Positions 1 through 7,893 of a DNA stretch of 20,798 nucleotides are shown here, piece after piece. A program made the translations under genes and the position numbers. The DNA comes from CALWOS01 sp963595735 (GTDB lineage Bacteria > Bacillota > Clostridia > Oscillospirales > Oscillospiraceae): the NCBI GenBank assembly GCA_963595735.1, contig CAVBJJ010000033.1, positions 1-20,798 on the forward strand. Direction: 5' to 3'. Below the pieces are notes generated by a model. The model saw nothing but the letters and a program-made list of their open reading frames with translations. It had not been told where the DNA came from and did not search any database. Within the stretch, counting starts at the first letter, position 1. The number at the start of each line of letters is the position of its first letter.

Positions 1-11
1 GGAGAAAACAT

Positions 12-2399
12 ATGGAACAATGCATAAAAGAATTTGAAAAATCCTTACAGACGCTGGAACTGCCGGCTGTGCTGGCGCTGCTGGCGGAGGAGGCGGTCAG
101 CGAACCGGCGCGGGAAAAGGCGCTGGAGCTGCGGCCCTCCGGCAGTGCATTTATCGTGCAAAACCGTCTGGCGGAGACCACGGCGGCAAAGACGATGATG
201 ACCGTCAAGGGCAGTCCCTCCTTTGGCGGCGTAAAGGATGTGCGGGGCAGTTTGGCGCGGGCGGATATGGGCGGCGTGCTCAACACGCGGGAGCTGCTGG
301 ATATTGCCGGCGTGCTCCAGTGCGCCCGGCTGGTGCGGGGCTATCTGGGCGGCGAGGGGATCGGCCAAACGGCCATTGATAAGCAGTTTCACACCCTGCG
401 CGCCAATCGCTATCTGGAGGACAAGCTGACGGCCTCCATCGCGGCGGAGGGAGAGCTGACCGATGCCGCCAGCAGCGAGCTGGCGGACATCCGCCGCAAA
501 ATTCGCGCGGCCAACGCCCGAGTGCGGGAGGCGCTGCAGAAGATCATCTCCTCCCCCGGTTATGCCAAGGCACTGCAGGAGCCGATCATTACCCAGCGGG
601 GCGACCGCTATGTCATCCCGGTCAAGGCCGACCACAAGGGTGCGATCCCCGGCCTGGTACATGACATCTCCGCCTCCGGCCTTACCCTGTTTGTGGAGCC
701 CATGGCGGCGGTGCGGGCGAACAATGAGCTGCGGGAGCTGCACGCCAAGGAGCAGCAGGAGATCGACCGCATTTTGGCGGAGCTGAGCGCCGAGTGCGCC
801 CAGTTCCGGGAGGACATCAGCACAGATTTTTCCGTGCTGGTGGAGCTGGATCTGATTTTTGCCAAGGCCAAGCTCAGCTATCGTCTGGATTGCCAGGAGC
901 CGGCCCTTGCCCAGGACGGGCATATCTGGCTGCGCCAGGCGCGGCATCCGCTTTTGGATCAGAAAAAGGCGGTTCCCATTGATGTGGAGCTGGGCATAGA
1001 ATATGACAGCCTGATCATCACGGGACCCAACACCGGCGGTAAGACCGTCTGCCTGAAGACCATGGGGCTGCTGTGTGCCATGAGCCAGTGCGGCCTTCAT
1101 ATTCCGGTGCGGGATGGCAGCTGCGTGCCGGTGTTTCAGCGGATCCTGGCGGATATTGGGGACGAGCAGAGCATTGAGCAGAGTCTTTCCACCTTTTCCG
1201 GGCATATGGTGAATATCGTCAAGCTGCTCAAGCAGTGCGATGAAAATACCCTGCTGTTGTTCGACGAGCTGGGCGCGGGAACCGACCCCACGGAGGGCGC
1301 GGCGCTGGCCATTTCCATCATCGAATATGCCAGAGCCAGAGGAACCAAGGTCGTTGCCACCACCCACTATGCGGAGCTGAAGGTCTATGCCACCACCCAG
1401 AAGGGCGTGCAGAACGCCTCCTGCGAGTTTGATGTGGAGACCCTGCGGCCTACATACCGGCTGCTGATCGGTGTGCCGGGGCGCTCCAATGCCTTTGCCA
1501 TTTCCGAGCGGCTGGGATTTCCGGCCAGCATCATCGCGGACGCCCGCAGCCGCGTGGGGCAGGAGGACGCTGCCTTTGAGGATGTGGTAGAGCAGCTGGC
1601 GCAGCAGCAGCGGCGCATGGCGGAAAAGGAAGCGGAGATCGACAAAAAGCTGCGCGCCGTCGAGGAGGACAACAAAAAGTCCGCCCGCCTGCGCAGCGAG
1701 CTGGAGGTTCGCCTGGAAATGGCGGACAAAAAGGCGCGCCGGGACGCCCAGCGCCTGCTGGAGGAGGCCAGAGAAACGGCCAATCAGGTCTATGCGGAGC
1801 TGGACGAGATGCGTCGAAAGGCCAACGAACAGGAGGATCACCGAGCGGTCAACGAGGCGCGCGCCGCGCTCAAGCGGCGGCTCAACGACGCCGAGGAGCA
1901 GCTGGGACGACGGGAAGCCCTGCCCCAGGAGGAGCGAAAGTCCGCCCGTCCCGTACAAAAAGGCGATATGGTCGAGCTGCGCTCCATGGGCGTAAAGGCG
2001 GAGGTGCTGTCCGTTTCCGCCGATCGGACGCTGGAGCTGCAGGCGGGGATCCTGCATATGCGAGTCAAGGAAGACGAGGTCATTCTGCTGGAGAACGAGC
2101 CGAAGAAAAAGAAAAATGTGGCGACGGCTGCAGCGGTGCAGCTGCAAACCACGGCCGCGCCCAGTGAGCTGGATATCCGCGGGCTGGAGACACTGGAGGC
2201 CGTTCCGGTGGTGGAACGCTTCTTGGATAACGCCATGATGGCAAAGCTGCAGAAGGTGTCCATCATTCACGGAAAGGGCACCGGCGCCCTGCGCCAGACG
2301 GTACACAATGTGCTGAAACGGAGTCGCCAGGTAAAAAACTTCCGTTTGGGACGATATGGCGAGGGCGAAAGCGGTGTTACCATTGTGGAATTGAGGTAA
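12..2399 (+). CDS. mutS2: MutS2 family ATPase with C-terminal Smr domain
   Basis: This 795-residue protein is a full-length MutS2, a cytosolic DNA- and ribosome-associated ATPase. In its family it has been linked to suppression of homologous recombination and, in Bacillus, to rescue of collided ribosomes. The Walker A motif GPNTGGKT is at residues 338-345 and the Walker B DE pair at about 418-419, within an ABC-type ATPase core. A charged coiled-coil region follows (about 520-640), then a small KOW-like beta region (about 646-690). The Smr nuclease-type domain spans about 720-795, with LDIRG at 720-724 and HGKGTG at 753-758. The ATG at 12 is preceded by GGAG at 1-4, so the start is well placed. 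There is no MutS1 mismatch-recognition N-terminus, which separates it from MutS. No clear terminator follows it before the ptsH promoter. Confidence 0.96.
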   Translation: MEQCIKEFEKSLQTLELPAVLALLAEEAVSEPAREKALELRPSGSAFIVQNRLAETTAAKTMMTVKGSPSFGGVKDVRGSLARADMGGVLNTRELLDIAGVLQCARLVRGYLGGEGIGQTAIDKQFHTLRANRYLEDKLTASIAAEGELTDAASSELADIRRKIRAANARVREALQKIISSPGYAKALQEPIITQRGDRYVIPVKADHKGAIPGLVHDISASGLTLFVEPMAAVRANNELRELHAKEQQEIDRILAELSAECAQFREDISTDFSVLVELDLIFAKAKLSYRLDCQEPALAQDGHIWLRQARHPLLDQKKAVPIDVELGIEYDSLIITGPNTGGKTVCLKTMGLLCAMSQCGLHIPVRDGSCVPVFQRILADIGDEQSIEQSLSTFSGHMVNIVKLLKQCDENTLLLFDELGAGTDPTEGAALAISIIEYARARGTKVVATTHYAELKVYATTQKGVQNASCEFDVETLRPTYRLLIGVPGRSNAFAISERLGFPASIIADARSRVGQEDAAFEDVVEQLAQQQRRMAEKEAEIDKKLRAVEEDNKKSARLRSELEVRLEMADKKARRDAQRLLEEARETANQVYAELDEMRRKANEQEDHRAVNEARAALKRRLNDAEEQLGRREALPQEERKSARPVQKGDMVELRSMGVKAEVLSVSADRTLELQAGILHMRVKEDEVILLENEPKKKKNVATAAAVQLQTTAAPSELDIRGLETLEAVPVVERFLDNAMMAKLQKVSIIHGKGTGALRQTVHNVLKRSRQVKNFRLGRYGEGESGVTIVELR

Positions 2400-2454
2400 A
2401 AATGAGAGGTCGTGCAGGGTGCTTCTGTGCAGGTCAACAAATCAAAAAATATGG

Positions 2455-2483
2455 TTGACGGATGGCGGCGGCTTTGGTAGAAT
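2455..2483 (+). promoter_or_regulatory. Promoter for ptsH (TTGACG-N17-TAGAAT)
   Basis: The -35 box TTGACG is at 2455-2460 and the -10 box TAGAAT at 2478-2483, with a 17-base spacer. An extended -10 TGG lies directly upstream at 2475-2477. This is a good SigA-type promoter in the gap between mutS2 and ptsH. It predicts a transcript start near 2490 and a leader of about 60 bases. Confidence 0.8.
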
Positions 2484-2552
2484 TAGGGTAATTATAAAAG
2501 CAAGATGTTTTTCCTATATGGAGTTTAGGATCTGCAAAGGAGTTGTACAGTA

Positions 2553-2816
2553 ATGGTCATCAAAGAAGCAGTTATTAAAAATCAGGTTGGTTTGCACGCC
2601 AGACCTGCAACCTTTTTCATCCAGAAAGCAAACGAGTTCCGCAGCAGCATTTGGATCGAAAAGGAAGATCGCCGCGTGAACGCAAAGAGCCTGCTGGGCG
2701 TTCTGTCTCTGGGTATCGTCAAGGGTACCACCATCAGCATCATTGCCGACGGTGCGGACGAGGCGGAGGCTGTTGACACTCTCTGTAAGCTGATCGAGAG
2801 CGGCTTCGCCGAGTAA
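2553..2816 (+). CDS. ptsH: Phosphocarrier protein HPr
   Basis: This 87-residue protein is HPr, the small cytosolic phosphocarrier that passes phosphate from enzyme I to sugar-specific EIIA domains of the PTS. The active-site motif GLHARPA places the phosphorylated histidine at residue 15. The motif KSLLGVLSLG places the regulatory serine at residue 46, which HPr kinase phosphorylates in Firmicutes for carbon catabolite control. Crh lacks the histidine, so this is true HPr. AAAGGAG at 2536-2542 lies ten bases before the ATG. The gene has its own promoter and terminator, and no enzyme I gene is beside it, so it is a monocistronic ptsH rather than part of a ptsHI operon. Third codon positions favour C and G, as in highly expressed genes. 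Confidence 0.96.
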   Translation: MVIKEAVIKNQVGLHARPATFFIQKANEFRSSIWIEKEDRRVNAKSLLGVLSLGIVKGTTISIIADGADEAEAVDTLCKLIESGFAE

Positions 2817-2839
2817 AAGCGGCGCTGTAAAGAGCATAT

Positions 2840-2870
2840 CAAGCCCGTGCCGGAAGCACGGGCTTGTTTT
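2840..2870 (+). terminator. Rho-independent terminator after ptsH
   Basis: A perfect 11-bp stem pairs 2840-2850 with 2856-2866 around the loop CGGAA, followed by TTTT at 2867-2870. It begins 24 bases after the ptsH stop codon, so it should end the ptsH transcript before uvrC. Confidence 0.88.
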
Positions 2871-2904
2871 GTAAGTAGTTACATCACGACAAAAGGTGCC
2901 TGCT

Positions 2905-4725
2905 ATGACGGAACGCTTGGAACAATTGCGGAAAAAGGCAAACGCTCTGCCCCTGCTGCCCGGCGTTTATATTATGTATGACGCCACCCATCAGGTCATT
3001 TATGTGGGCAAGGCAAAGGCGCTGAAAAACCGTGTCAGCAGCTATTTCCGCGGGGAGCATTTGCCCAAGGTGGCGGCCATGGTGGAAAAGGTGCAGGATT
3101 TTTCTGTCATCGTCGCGGCGACGGAGTTTGAAGCGCTGGTGTTGGAAAACAGCCTGATCAAACGCCACCAGCCCCATTATAATATCCTGCTTCGGGACGA
3201 CAAGGGCTATCCGTTTATTCGGCTGGATCTGACCCAGCCCTATCCCCGCATGGAGATCGTGGGCAAAAAGGCGGCGGACAAGGCGCGGTATTTCGGCCCC
3301 TATGGGGGCAGGTCGGTGACCGGGGAGATCGTCAACGCCATACAAAAGGCGCTGGCGCTGCCGGACTGCAATCGCCAGTTCCCCCGGGATATCGGCAAGC
3401 AGCGCCCCTGCTTGCAGCACCATCTGGGCGCCTGCCCGGGCTACTGCCTGCCGGAAACAGACCCGGCGGAATACCGAAAAGCAATCGACCAGGCCGTCAT
3501 GCTCCTGGAGGGGCGCAGCGATGTGCTGGAGAAAGCGCTGGCGCAGCAGATGACGGAAGCGGCGGAGGCACTGCGTTTTGAGCAGGCGGCGCAGCTGCGG
3601 GATCGAATGCGTGCGGTGCAGGGACTGCACCAGAAGCAGCGGGTCATTGCGGCGGTGTCTGCGGATACGGATGCGATTGGCTTTGCCCGTGGGGCAAAGT
3701 GCAGCTTTGTGGTGCTGCATTATGTTGGCGGCAGTCTGGCGGCAAAGGATATGGAGCTGCTGGAGGAGCCGATGGAGCCGGATGGCGAAGCGCTTTCTCT
3801 GTTGCTGCGGCGGTACTATGGCGGAAAGACCGTCTGGCCAAAGACAATTTTGCTGCAAACGGAGCCGGAGGATCGGGAGGAGCTGGAGCGGCTGTTTTCC
3901 GAGAGCGCCGGCCACCGGGTGTATCTGGAAACGCCCCAACGGGGCGAGCGGAAGCGGCTGGTGGAAAAGGCGCAGCTGAACGCGGCGGAGGAATGCCGCC
4001 GCCACACCACGGCGCAGCAGCGGCGCAGCAAAACGCTGGAGTGGCTTTGCAAGACCTTGGCGCTGCCAGATATCCCCCACCGAATCGAGGCATACGACAT
4101 CTCCAATCTGGGCGGCTTTGGCATCGTGGGTGCCATGACGGTGTTTCAGGATGGCAAGCCCCGAAAAGGGGAGTACCGCAAGTTCCGGATGCAGGAGGTG
4201 CAGGGGGCGGACGACTACGGCAGTATGCGGGAGATGCTCTCCCGGCGTTTTCGCCGTTTTTTACAGGGTGACGCCAAATTCGGCGAAAAGCCGGATCTGC
4301 TGCTGATCGACGGCGGCGCGGTCCACGCCGCCACGGCGGAGGTGGTTCTGGCGGAGCTGGGACTGCGGTTTCCTGTGTTTGGTATGGTCAAGGATGATCG
4401 CCACCGCACCCGGGCGCTGCAATGTGCGGACGGGCGGGAGATCAGCATTCAGGGAAACCCGGCGGTGTTTGCGCTGGTGGGCAGCATCCAGGACGAGACG
4501 CATCGGGTCGCCATCCGCTACCAGCGATCCCTGCGCAAGGAAAACCTGGGCAGCGAGTTGGATGCCATCCCCGGTGTGGGAGAAAAACGGCGCGGTCAGC
4601 TTTTGCGCGCCTTTCACAGTATCAAAGCCATCCGGGAGGCAGATCTGGCGGCGCTGTGCGCGGTCGTGCCGAAGAACACCGCCGCGGCGGTCTACGCCCA
4701 CTATCACCCGGAGCAGACACAATGA
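2905..4725 (+). CDS. uvrC: UvrABC system protein C (excinuclease subunit)
   Basis: UvrC makes the dual incisions on either side of DNA damage after loading by UvrA and UvrB. The protein has 606 residues when started at ATG 2905, a normal length. The N-terminal GIY-YIG nuclease is at about 18-95 (seen as GVYIMY and IYVGKAK). A cysteine-rich stretch follows, with RPC and GACPGYC, as in UvrCs that bind an iron-sulfur cluster. The UVR helical hairpin that contacts UvrB is at about 207-242. The RNase H-like second nuclease has acidic residues near D398 (AYDISN) and D469 (LIDGG). The helix-hairpin-helix DNA-binding end has IPGVGEKRR. An upstream in-frame GTG at 2896 has no room for a ribosome site. 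AAAAGG at 2891-2896 fits the ATG at 2905. rsmD follows after 15 bases, probably in one operon. Confidence 0.96.
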   Translation: MTERLEQLRKKANALPLLPGVYIMYDATHQVIYVGKAKALKNRVSSYFRGEHLPKVAAMVEKVQDFSVIVAATEFEALVLENSLIKRHQPHYNILLRDDKGYPFIRLDLTQPYPRMEIVGKKAADKARYFGPYGGRSVTGEIVNAIQKALALPDCNRQFPRDIGKQRPCLQHHLGACPGYCLPETDPAEYRKAIDQAVMLLEGRSDVLEKALAQQMTEAAEALRFEQAAQLRDRMRAVQGLHQKQRVIAAVSADTDAIGFARGAKCSFVVLHYVGGSLAAKDMELLEEPMEPDGEALSLLLRRYYGGKTVWPKTILLQTEPEDREELERLFSESAGHRVYLETPQRGERKRLVEKAQLNAAEECRRHTTAQQRRSKTLEWLCKTLALPDIPHRIEAYDISNLGGFGIVGAMTVFQDGKPRKGEYRKFRMQEVQGADDYGSMREMLSRRFRRFLQGDAKFGEKPDLLLIDGGAVHAATAEVVLAELGLRFPVFGMVKDDRHRTRALQCADGREISIQGNPAVFALVGSIQDETHRVAIRYQRSLRKENLGSELDAIPGVGEKRRGQLLRAFHSIKAIREADLAALCAVVPKNTAAAVYAHYHPEQTQ

Positions 4726-4740
4726 ACAGGAGGCAAAATC

Positions 4741-5280
4741 ATGCGTATCATTTCCGGTTCTGCCAGGGGCAGACGGCTGCGGGAGCCAGAGGACATGAAG
4801 GTGCGGCCGACCACCGATCAGGTGAAGGAGGCCATGTTCAACATCGTGCAGTTTGATGTGGAGGGCAGACGGGTACTGGATCTGTTTGCCGGTACCGGTC
4901 AACTGGGGATCGAGGCGCTCAGCCGCGGCGCGCGGGAGTGCGTGTTTGTGGACGAAAGCCGCCAGTCCGTTGCGCTGGTTCGGGAAAACCTCAAGCGCAG
5001 CGAGCTGCCCGGCGGCAAGGTGCTGCAGGCGGAATCTCTGCACTATCTGGGACAGGGCGGAAAGTTCGATTTGATTTTTCTTGACCCGCCCTATGACCTG
5101 GATCTGGCAGAAAAAGCGCTGCGCCGCATTATGGAGTTTGACATCCTGACAGAAGGTGGTATAATAGTCTGCGAGACCCGCCGGGAGACGCAGCTTCCGG
5201 AAGCTGCAGCGCCCTATCGTTTTGGCAAGGAATACCGCTACGGCAAAGTGAAACTCACCACATACTTCAGAGAAGGGTAG
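4741..5280 (+). CDS. rsmD: 16S rRNA (guanine(966)-N2)-methyltransferase RsmD
   Basis: This 179-residue class I methyltransferase modifies G966 of 16S rRNA (E. coli numbering) using S-adenosylmethionine. The first residues, MRIISGSARGR, are the family hallmark. VRPTTDQVKEAMFNI follows at about 21-35. The SAM-binding loop DLFAGTG is at 47-53, and the catalytic DPPY at 115-118 is the amino-methylase signature. AGGAGG at 4728-4733, seven bases before the ATG, fixes the start. The gene sits between uvrC and coaD, and the rsmD-coaD pairing is very common in bacteria. Its 3' part carries a perfect promoter sequence (5138-5165) that should drive coaD. Confidence 0.95.
   Translation: MRIISGSARGRRLREPEDMKVRPTTDQVKEAMFNIVQFDVEGRRVLDLFAGTGQLGIEALSRGARECVFVDESRQSVALVRENLKRSELPGGKVLQAESLHYLGQGGKFDLIFLDPPYDLDLAEKALRRIMEFDILTEGGIIVCETRRETQLPEAAAPYRFGKEYRYGKVKLTTYFREG
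5138..5165 (+). promoter_or_regulatory. Perfect-consensus internal promoter in rsmD (TTGACA-N16-TATAAT)
   Basis: Inside the rsmD reading frame, TTGACA at 5138-5143 and TATAAT at 5160-5165 are separated by 16 bases, with an extended -10 TGG at 5157-5159. The -10 is encoded through two consecutive ATA isoleucine codons, although this window mostly uses ATC and ATT. That suggests the DNA is kept for promoter function. It lies about 125 bases upstream of coaD and would express coaD and the coiled-coil gene independently of uvrC. Confidence 0.75.
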
Positions 5281-5290
5281 GGAGCATACC

Positions 5291-5785
5291 ATGTCCGTGG
5301 CAATTTATCCCGGCAGTTTTGATCCCATCACGCTGGGACATCTGAACATCATTCGCCGGGCATCGCGGATCTTTGACGAGCTGATCGTCTGCGTCATGGT
5401 CAACAGCAGCAAGGCGCCCATGTTTACCATGGAGGAGCGCCTGCGCCAGATCGAAAAGGTGGTTGCGCGCTTTCCCAATGTGCGCGTGGACAGCTTCAAT
5501 GGTCTGCTGGTGGAATATGCTCAGGACTATGACACGCCGGTGGTAGTTCGGGGTCTGCGTGCGGTCTCGGATTTTGAATCCGAATTTCAAATGGCACTGA
5601 TCAACAAAAAAATGAAGCGGGATCTGGAAACGGTGTTTCTGGCATCCAGCGAAAAGTACACATATCTCAGCTCTACCATGGTCAAGGAGATGGGGCGGTA
5701 CGGCGCCAATTTGCAGGAATTTGTCCCATGCGAGATCCTGGACGAGGTCGTGGAGCGTACAAGGAGGAAACACGATGGAAAATGA
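5291..5785 (+). CDS. coaD: Phosphopantetheine adenylyltransferase
   Basis: CoaD transfers AMP from ATP to 4'-phosphopantetheine, the penultimate step of coenzyme A synthesis in the cytosol. The protein has 164 residues, standard for the family. The nucleotidyltransferase signature is complete: GSFDP at 8-12 and the TLGH form of the HxGH motif at 14-17. The substrate-binding segment VVRGLRAVSDFE is at about 86-97, and the C-terminal YLSSTMVKE matches the family ISSS-type motif. GGAG at 5281-5284 is six bases before the ATG. The stop codon overlaps the start of the next gene by 11 bases, indicating translational coupling. Confidence 0.97.
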   Translation: MSVAIYPGSFDPITLGHLNIIRRASRIFDELIVCVMVNSSKAPMFTMEERLRQIEKVVARFPNVRVDSFNGLLVEYAQDYDTPVVVRGLRAVSDFESEFQMALINKKMKRDLETVFLASSEKYTYLSSTMVKEMGRYGANLQEFVPCEILDEVVERTRRKHDGK

Positions 5786-6287
5786 TGTCATGGAACTGAT
5801 CGACAGCCTGTACACGATGGTTACGGAAGCCTGGGGCGTGCCGCTGGGCAAGGATAAGTGTATGCTGGAGCGGGATGCGGCTTTGAACCTGCTGGACGAG
5901 ATCAAAGCCCAGCTGCCTGTAGAGCTGGCAGAGGCCAAGCGCCTGGTAAGCGCCCGGGATGAATATATCGGCAACGCCAAGCGCGAGGCGGAAAGCATCC
6001 GCAAAAATGCGGAGGAGCACGCCCGGGTGCTGCTGGACGATCAGGAAGTGCTGCGCCTGGCAAAGACCCGCAGCGCAGAGATGCTTGCCCATGCGGAAAA
6101 GCAGTCTAAGGATCTGCGCCGCGCCACGAACGCCTATGTGGAGGAGACCATCCGCCGCACGGAGGAGGCCGTGAACACCGCGCTGACGCAGCTGCGCCAG
6201 TCCCGGGAGCGGTATCATGCCGCCGCCCAGCAGGCTGCCGCACAGGAAGAAGAAAATCACAGCCAGGGCGAGAGCGCCGAGGGCTAA
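5775..6287 (+). CDS. Coiled-coil protein of unknown function, coupled to coaD
   Basis: This 170-residue protein has no catalytic motif I recognise. After a short N-terminal segment, residues about 50-157 form a long, highly charged helix rich in Ala, Glu, Arg and Lys. This resembles ATP synthase subunit b or DivIVA-like coiled coils. The C-terminus (about 155-170) is acidic and polar. It has no signal peptide and no membrane segment, so it is probably cytosolic. The start at ATG 5775 is chosen because AGGAGG at 5762-5767 precedes it by seven bases. It overlaps the coaD end by 11 bases, so the two are co-translated. Similar coiled-coil genes of unknown function follow coaD in other Clostridia, as far as I recall. 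A hairpin terminator follows. Confidence 0.85.
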   Translation: MENDVMELIDSLYTMVTEAWGVPLGKDKCMLERDAALNLLDEIKAQLPVELAEAKRLVSARDEYIGNAKREAESIRKNAEEHARVLLDDQEVLRLAKTRSAEMLAHAEKQSKDLRRATNAYVEETIRRTEEAVNTALTQLRQSRERYHAAAQQAAAQEEENHSQGESAEG

Positions 6288-6295
6288 AATAGGGC

Positions 6296-6340
6296 AGAGA
6301 CCGCGTGAAGCACAGATATGGTGTTTTGCGCGGTCTCTTT
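6296..6340 (+). terminator. Terminator closing the uvrC-rsmD-coaD operon
   Basis: A perfect 10-bp stem pairs 6296-6305 with 6329-6338, ending in a short T run. The loop can fold further, with AAGCAC pairing to GTGTTT by one wobble. A second T-rich stretch (6354-6361) follows. It begins eight bases after the coiled-coil gene and directly precedes the mraZ promoter, so it separates the two transcription units. Confidence 0.75.
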
Positions 6341-6374
6341 GTGCATTTTGCCGGTCTTTTTTTGAAAAAAGTCA

Positions 6375-6403
6375 TTGCAATTTTTGTACCGCTGCCTTAT
6401 ACT
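6375..6403 (+). promoter_or_regulatory. Promoter of the dcw cluster (TTGCAA-N17-TATACT)
   Basis: TTGCAA at 6375-6380 and TATACT at 6398-6403 are separated by exactly 17 bases, directly after the upstream terminator. The predicted start near 6410 gives a leader of about 80 bases before mraZ. MraZ-type boxes begin at 6414, so repressor binding would block promoter clearance. Confidence 0.82.
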
Positions 6404-6413
6404 GAAAGCAAAG

Positions 6414-6438
6414 TGGGGCGTTGTGGGGGAAAGTGGAA
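6414..6438 (+). promoter_or_regulatory. MraZ operator: three TGGGN-type boxes at 10-bp spacing
   Basis: TGGGG at 6414-6418, TGGGG at 6424-6428 and TGGAA at 6434-6438 are each separated by five bases, so the boxes repeat every 10 bp on one face of the helix. Known MraZ operators are direct TGGGN repeats with five-base spacers near the mraZ promoter. The third box is degenerate. The position just downstream of the predicted start site fits autorepression. Confidence 0.8.
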
Positions 6439-6489
6439 TGTTTTCCTGCCAAAGGCCCACAAGAGCTTCCGGTGAAAGGGGGGGCGCAA

Positions 6490-6921
6490 ATGGCGATGAC
6501 AGGCGAATACCAACACAGTCTGGATGCCAAAGGGCGCATCTCTATCCCCGCGCGTCTGCGAGACGAGCTGGGCGCGGTGTTTTATGTCACCGTGTCGGAA
6601 GAAAAATGTTTGAACGCTTACAGCGAGGCCCACTGGGAAGAATTTTCTGCGAAGGTCAGCGCCATGCCCCTGAGCAAGAAAAAAATGGTGCGGGCTTTGT
6701 TCGCGTTTGCGGCCAAGTGTGAGCTGGACAGTCAGGGACGCGCCCTGCTGCCCCAGCAGCTGCGCAGCTATGCCAATTTGACCAAAAGCGTTACCATCGT
6801 GGGCAACAATGACCATGTGCAGTTTTGGGACAGTGAGCAGTGGGCTGCGGTCGCGGCGGAAAGTCTTACGCCGGAAAGCATCCTGGCGGCGATGGAAGCA
6901 ATGCAGGAGTGTGGATTTTAA
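6490..6921 (+). CDS. mraZ: Transcriptional regulator MraZ
   Basis: MraZ is an oligomeric DNA-binding protein that heads division and cell wall clusters and represses its own promoter. This copy has 143 residues, the usual length, with two SpoVT/AbrB-like half-domains. The first has GEYQHSLDAKGRISIPARLR at about 5-24. The second has CELDSQGRALLP. The ATG at 6490 is preferred over longer frames because it gives the family N-terminus and follows an AAAGGGGGG stretch at 6475-6483. An alternative ATG at 6496 is possible. The stop codon is directly followed by the rsmH start codon. Confidence 0.95.
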   Translation: MAMTGEYQHSLDAKGRISIPARLRDELGAVFYVTVSEEKCLNAYSEAHWEEFSAKVSAMPLSKKKMVRALFAFAAKCELDSQGRALLPQQLRSYANLTKSVTIVGNNDHVQFWDSEQWAAVAAESLTPESILAAMEAMQECGF

Positions 6922-7851
6922 GTGTTTACCCATTATTCTGTTATGCTGGAGGAATGTCTCCAGGGCTTGAATATAAACCCCGCCGGCACCTATATCGACG
7001 GCACTTTGGGCATGGGCGGACACAGCGAAGCTATTTTGCAGCGCTTGACTACCGGGCATCTGTTTTCCATTGACCGGGATCAGCGTGCCATTGCAAGAGC
7101 CGGCGCCCGGCTGGCGCCCTATGTGGGTAAGTTCACTTTAATACACGGCAATTTCCGGGATCTGGGCGATATCCTCGACCAGCGGGGACTGCATCAGGTG
7201 GACGGAATGCTGTTCGACCTGGGCGTAAGCTCGCCCCAGCTGGACGAGATTGAGCGGGGATTTTCCTACATGGCGGACGCGCCCCTGGATATGCGAATGG
7301 ACGAAAGCGAGGGGCTGACAGCTGCCGATGTGGTCAATGAGTGGTCGGAGGACAGGCTTCGGCGCATCCTCTATGATTTTGGGGAGGAGCGCTATGCGCC
7401 TCGAATTGCGGCCGCCATTGTGCGCAGCCGGGAAAAAGCACCCATTTGTACCACGCTAGAGCTGATGGATATCATCCGCGGTGCCATGCCGGCGGCAGCG
7501 CTGCGGGAAAAGCAGCACCCGGCCAAGCGCAGCTTTCAGGCCATCCGGATCGCTGTGAATGACGAGCTGGAGGCAATCAGCCAAATGCTGGACGCGGCGG
7601 TCAACCATTTGCGTCCCGGCGGCAGACTGGCGGTCATCAGCTTCCACTCGCTGGAGGACAGGTTGGTGAAAAACGCGATCCAGTCCCGGGTAAAAGGCTG
7701 TACCTGTCCCCGAGAAGCGCCGGTGTGCACCTGCGGCTTTGTGCAGACCCTGCGTCCCATCAGCCGCAAGCCGATCCTGCCCAGCGAAAAAGAATTAGAA
7801 GAGAACCCCCGCTCCCGCAGTGCAAAACTGCGGGTGGCGGAGCGGATATAG
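6922..7851 (+). CDS. rsmH: 16S rRNA (cytosine(1402)-N4)-methyltransferase RsmH
   Basis: RsmH (formerly MraW) methylates N4 of C1402 in the ribosomal P site using S-adenosylmethionine. The protein has 309 residues. It begins with the family start MFTHYSVMLEE. The SAM-binding segment DGTLGMGGHS is at 26-35, and the conserved LFDLGVSSPQLD follows. KRSFQAIRIAVNDEL and SFHSLEDRLVK are further RsmH signatures. The C-terminal cysteine cluster (C260, C262, C269, C271) is typical. The start codon is GTG, immediately after the mraZ stop. AGGAG at 6905-6909 is 12 bases away, so translation is probably coupled to mraZ. Confidence 0.97.
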   Translation: MFTHYSVMLEECLQGLNINPAGTYIDGTLGMGGHSEAILQRLTTGHLFSIDRDQRAIARAGARLAPYVGKFTLIHGNFRDLGDILDQRGLHQVDGMLFDLGVSSPQLDEIERGFSYMADAPLDMRMDESEGLTAADVVNEWSEDRLRRILYDFGEERYAPRIAAAIVRSREKAPICTTLELMDIIRGAMPAAALREKQHPAKRSFQAIRIAVNDELEAISQMLDAAVNHLRPGGRLAVISFHSLEDRLVKNAIQSRVKGCTCPREAPVCTCGFVQTLRPISRKPILPSEKELEENPRSRSAKLRVAERI

Positions 7852-7893
7852 TGCGGAACAGACCCGAAGCAATTCGGAGAACAGGAGAAAGCA

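Noticed and set aside
45..2306. A 753-codon open frame antisense to mutS2
   Set aside because: It mirrors the GC-rich codon pattern of mutS2, has no recognisable domain, and lies wholly inside a clearly real gene.
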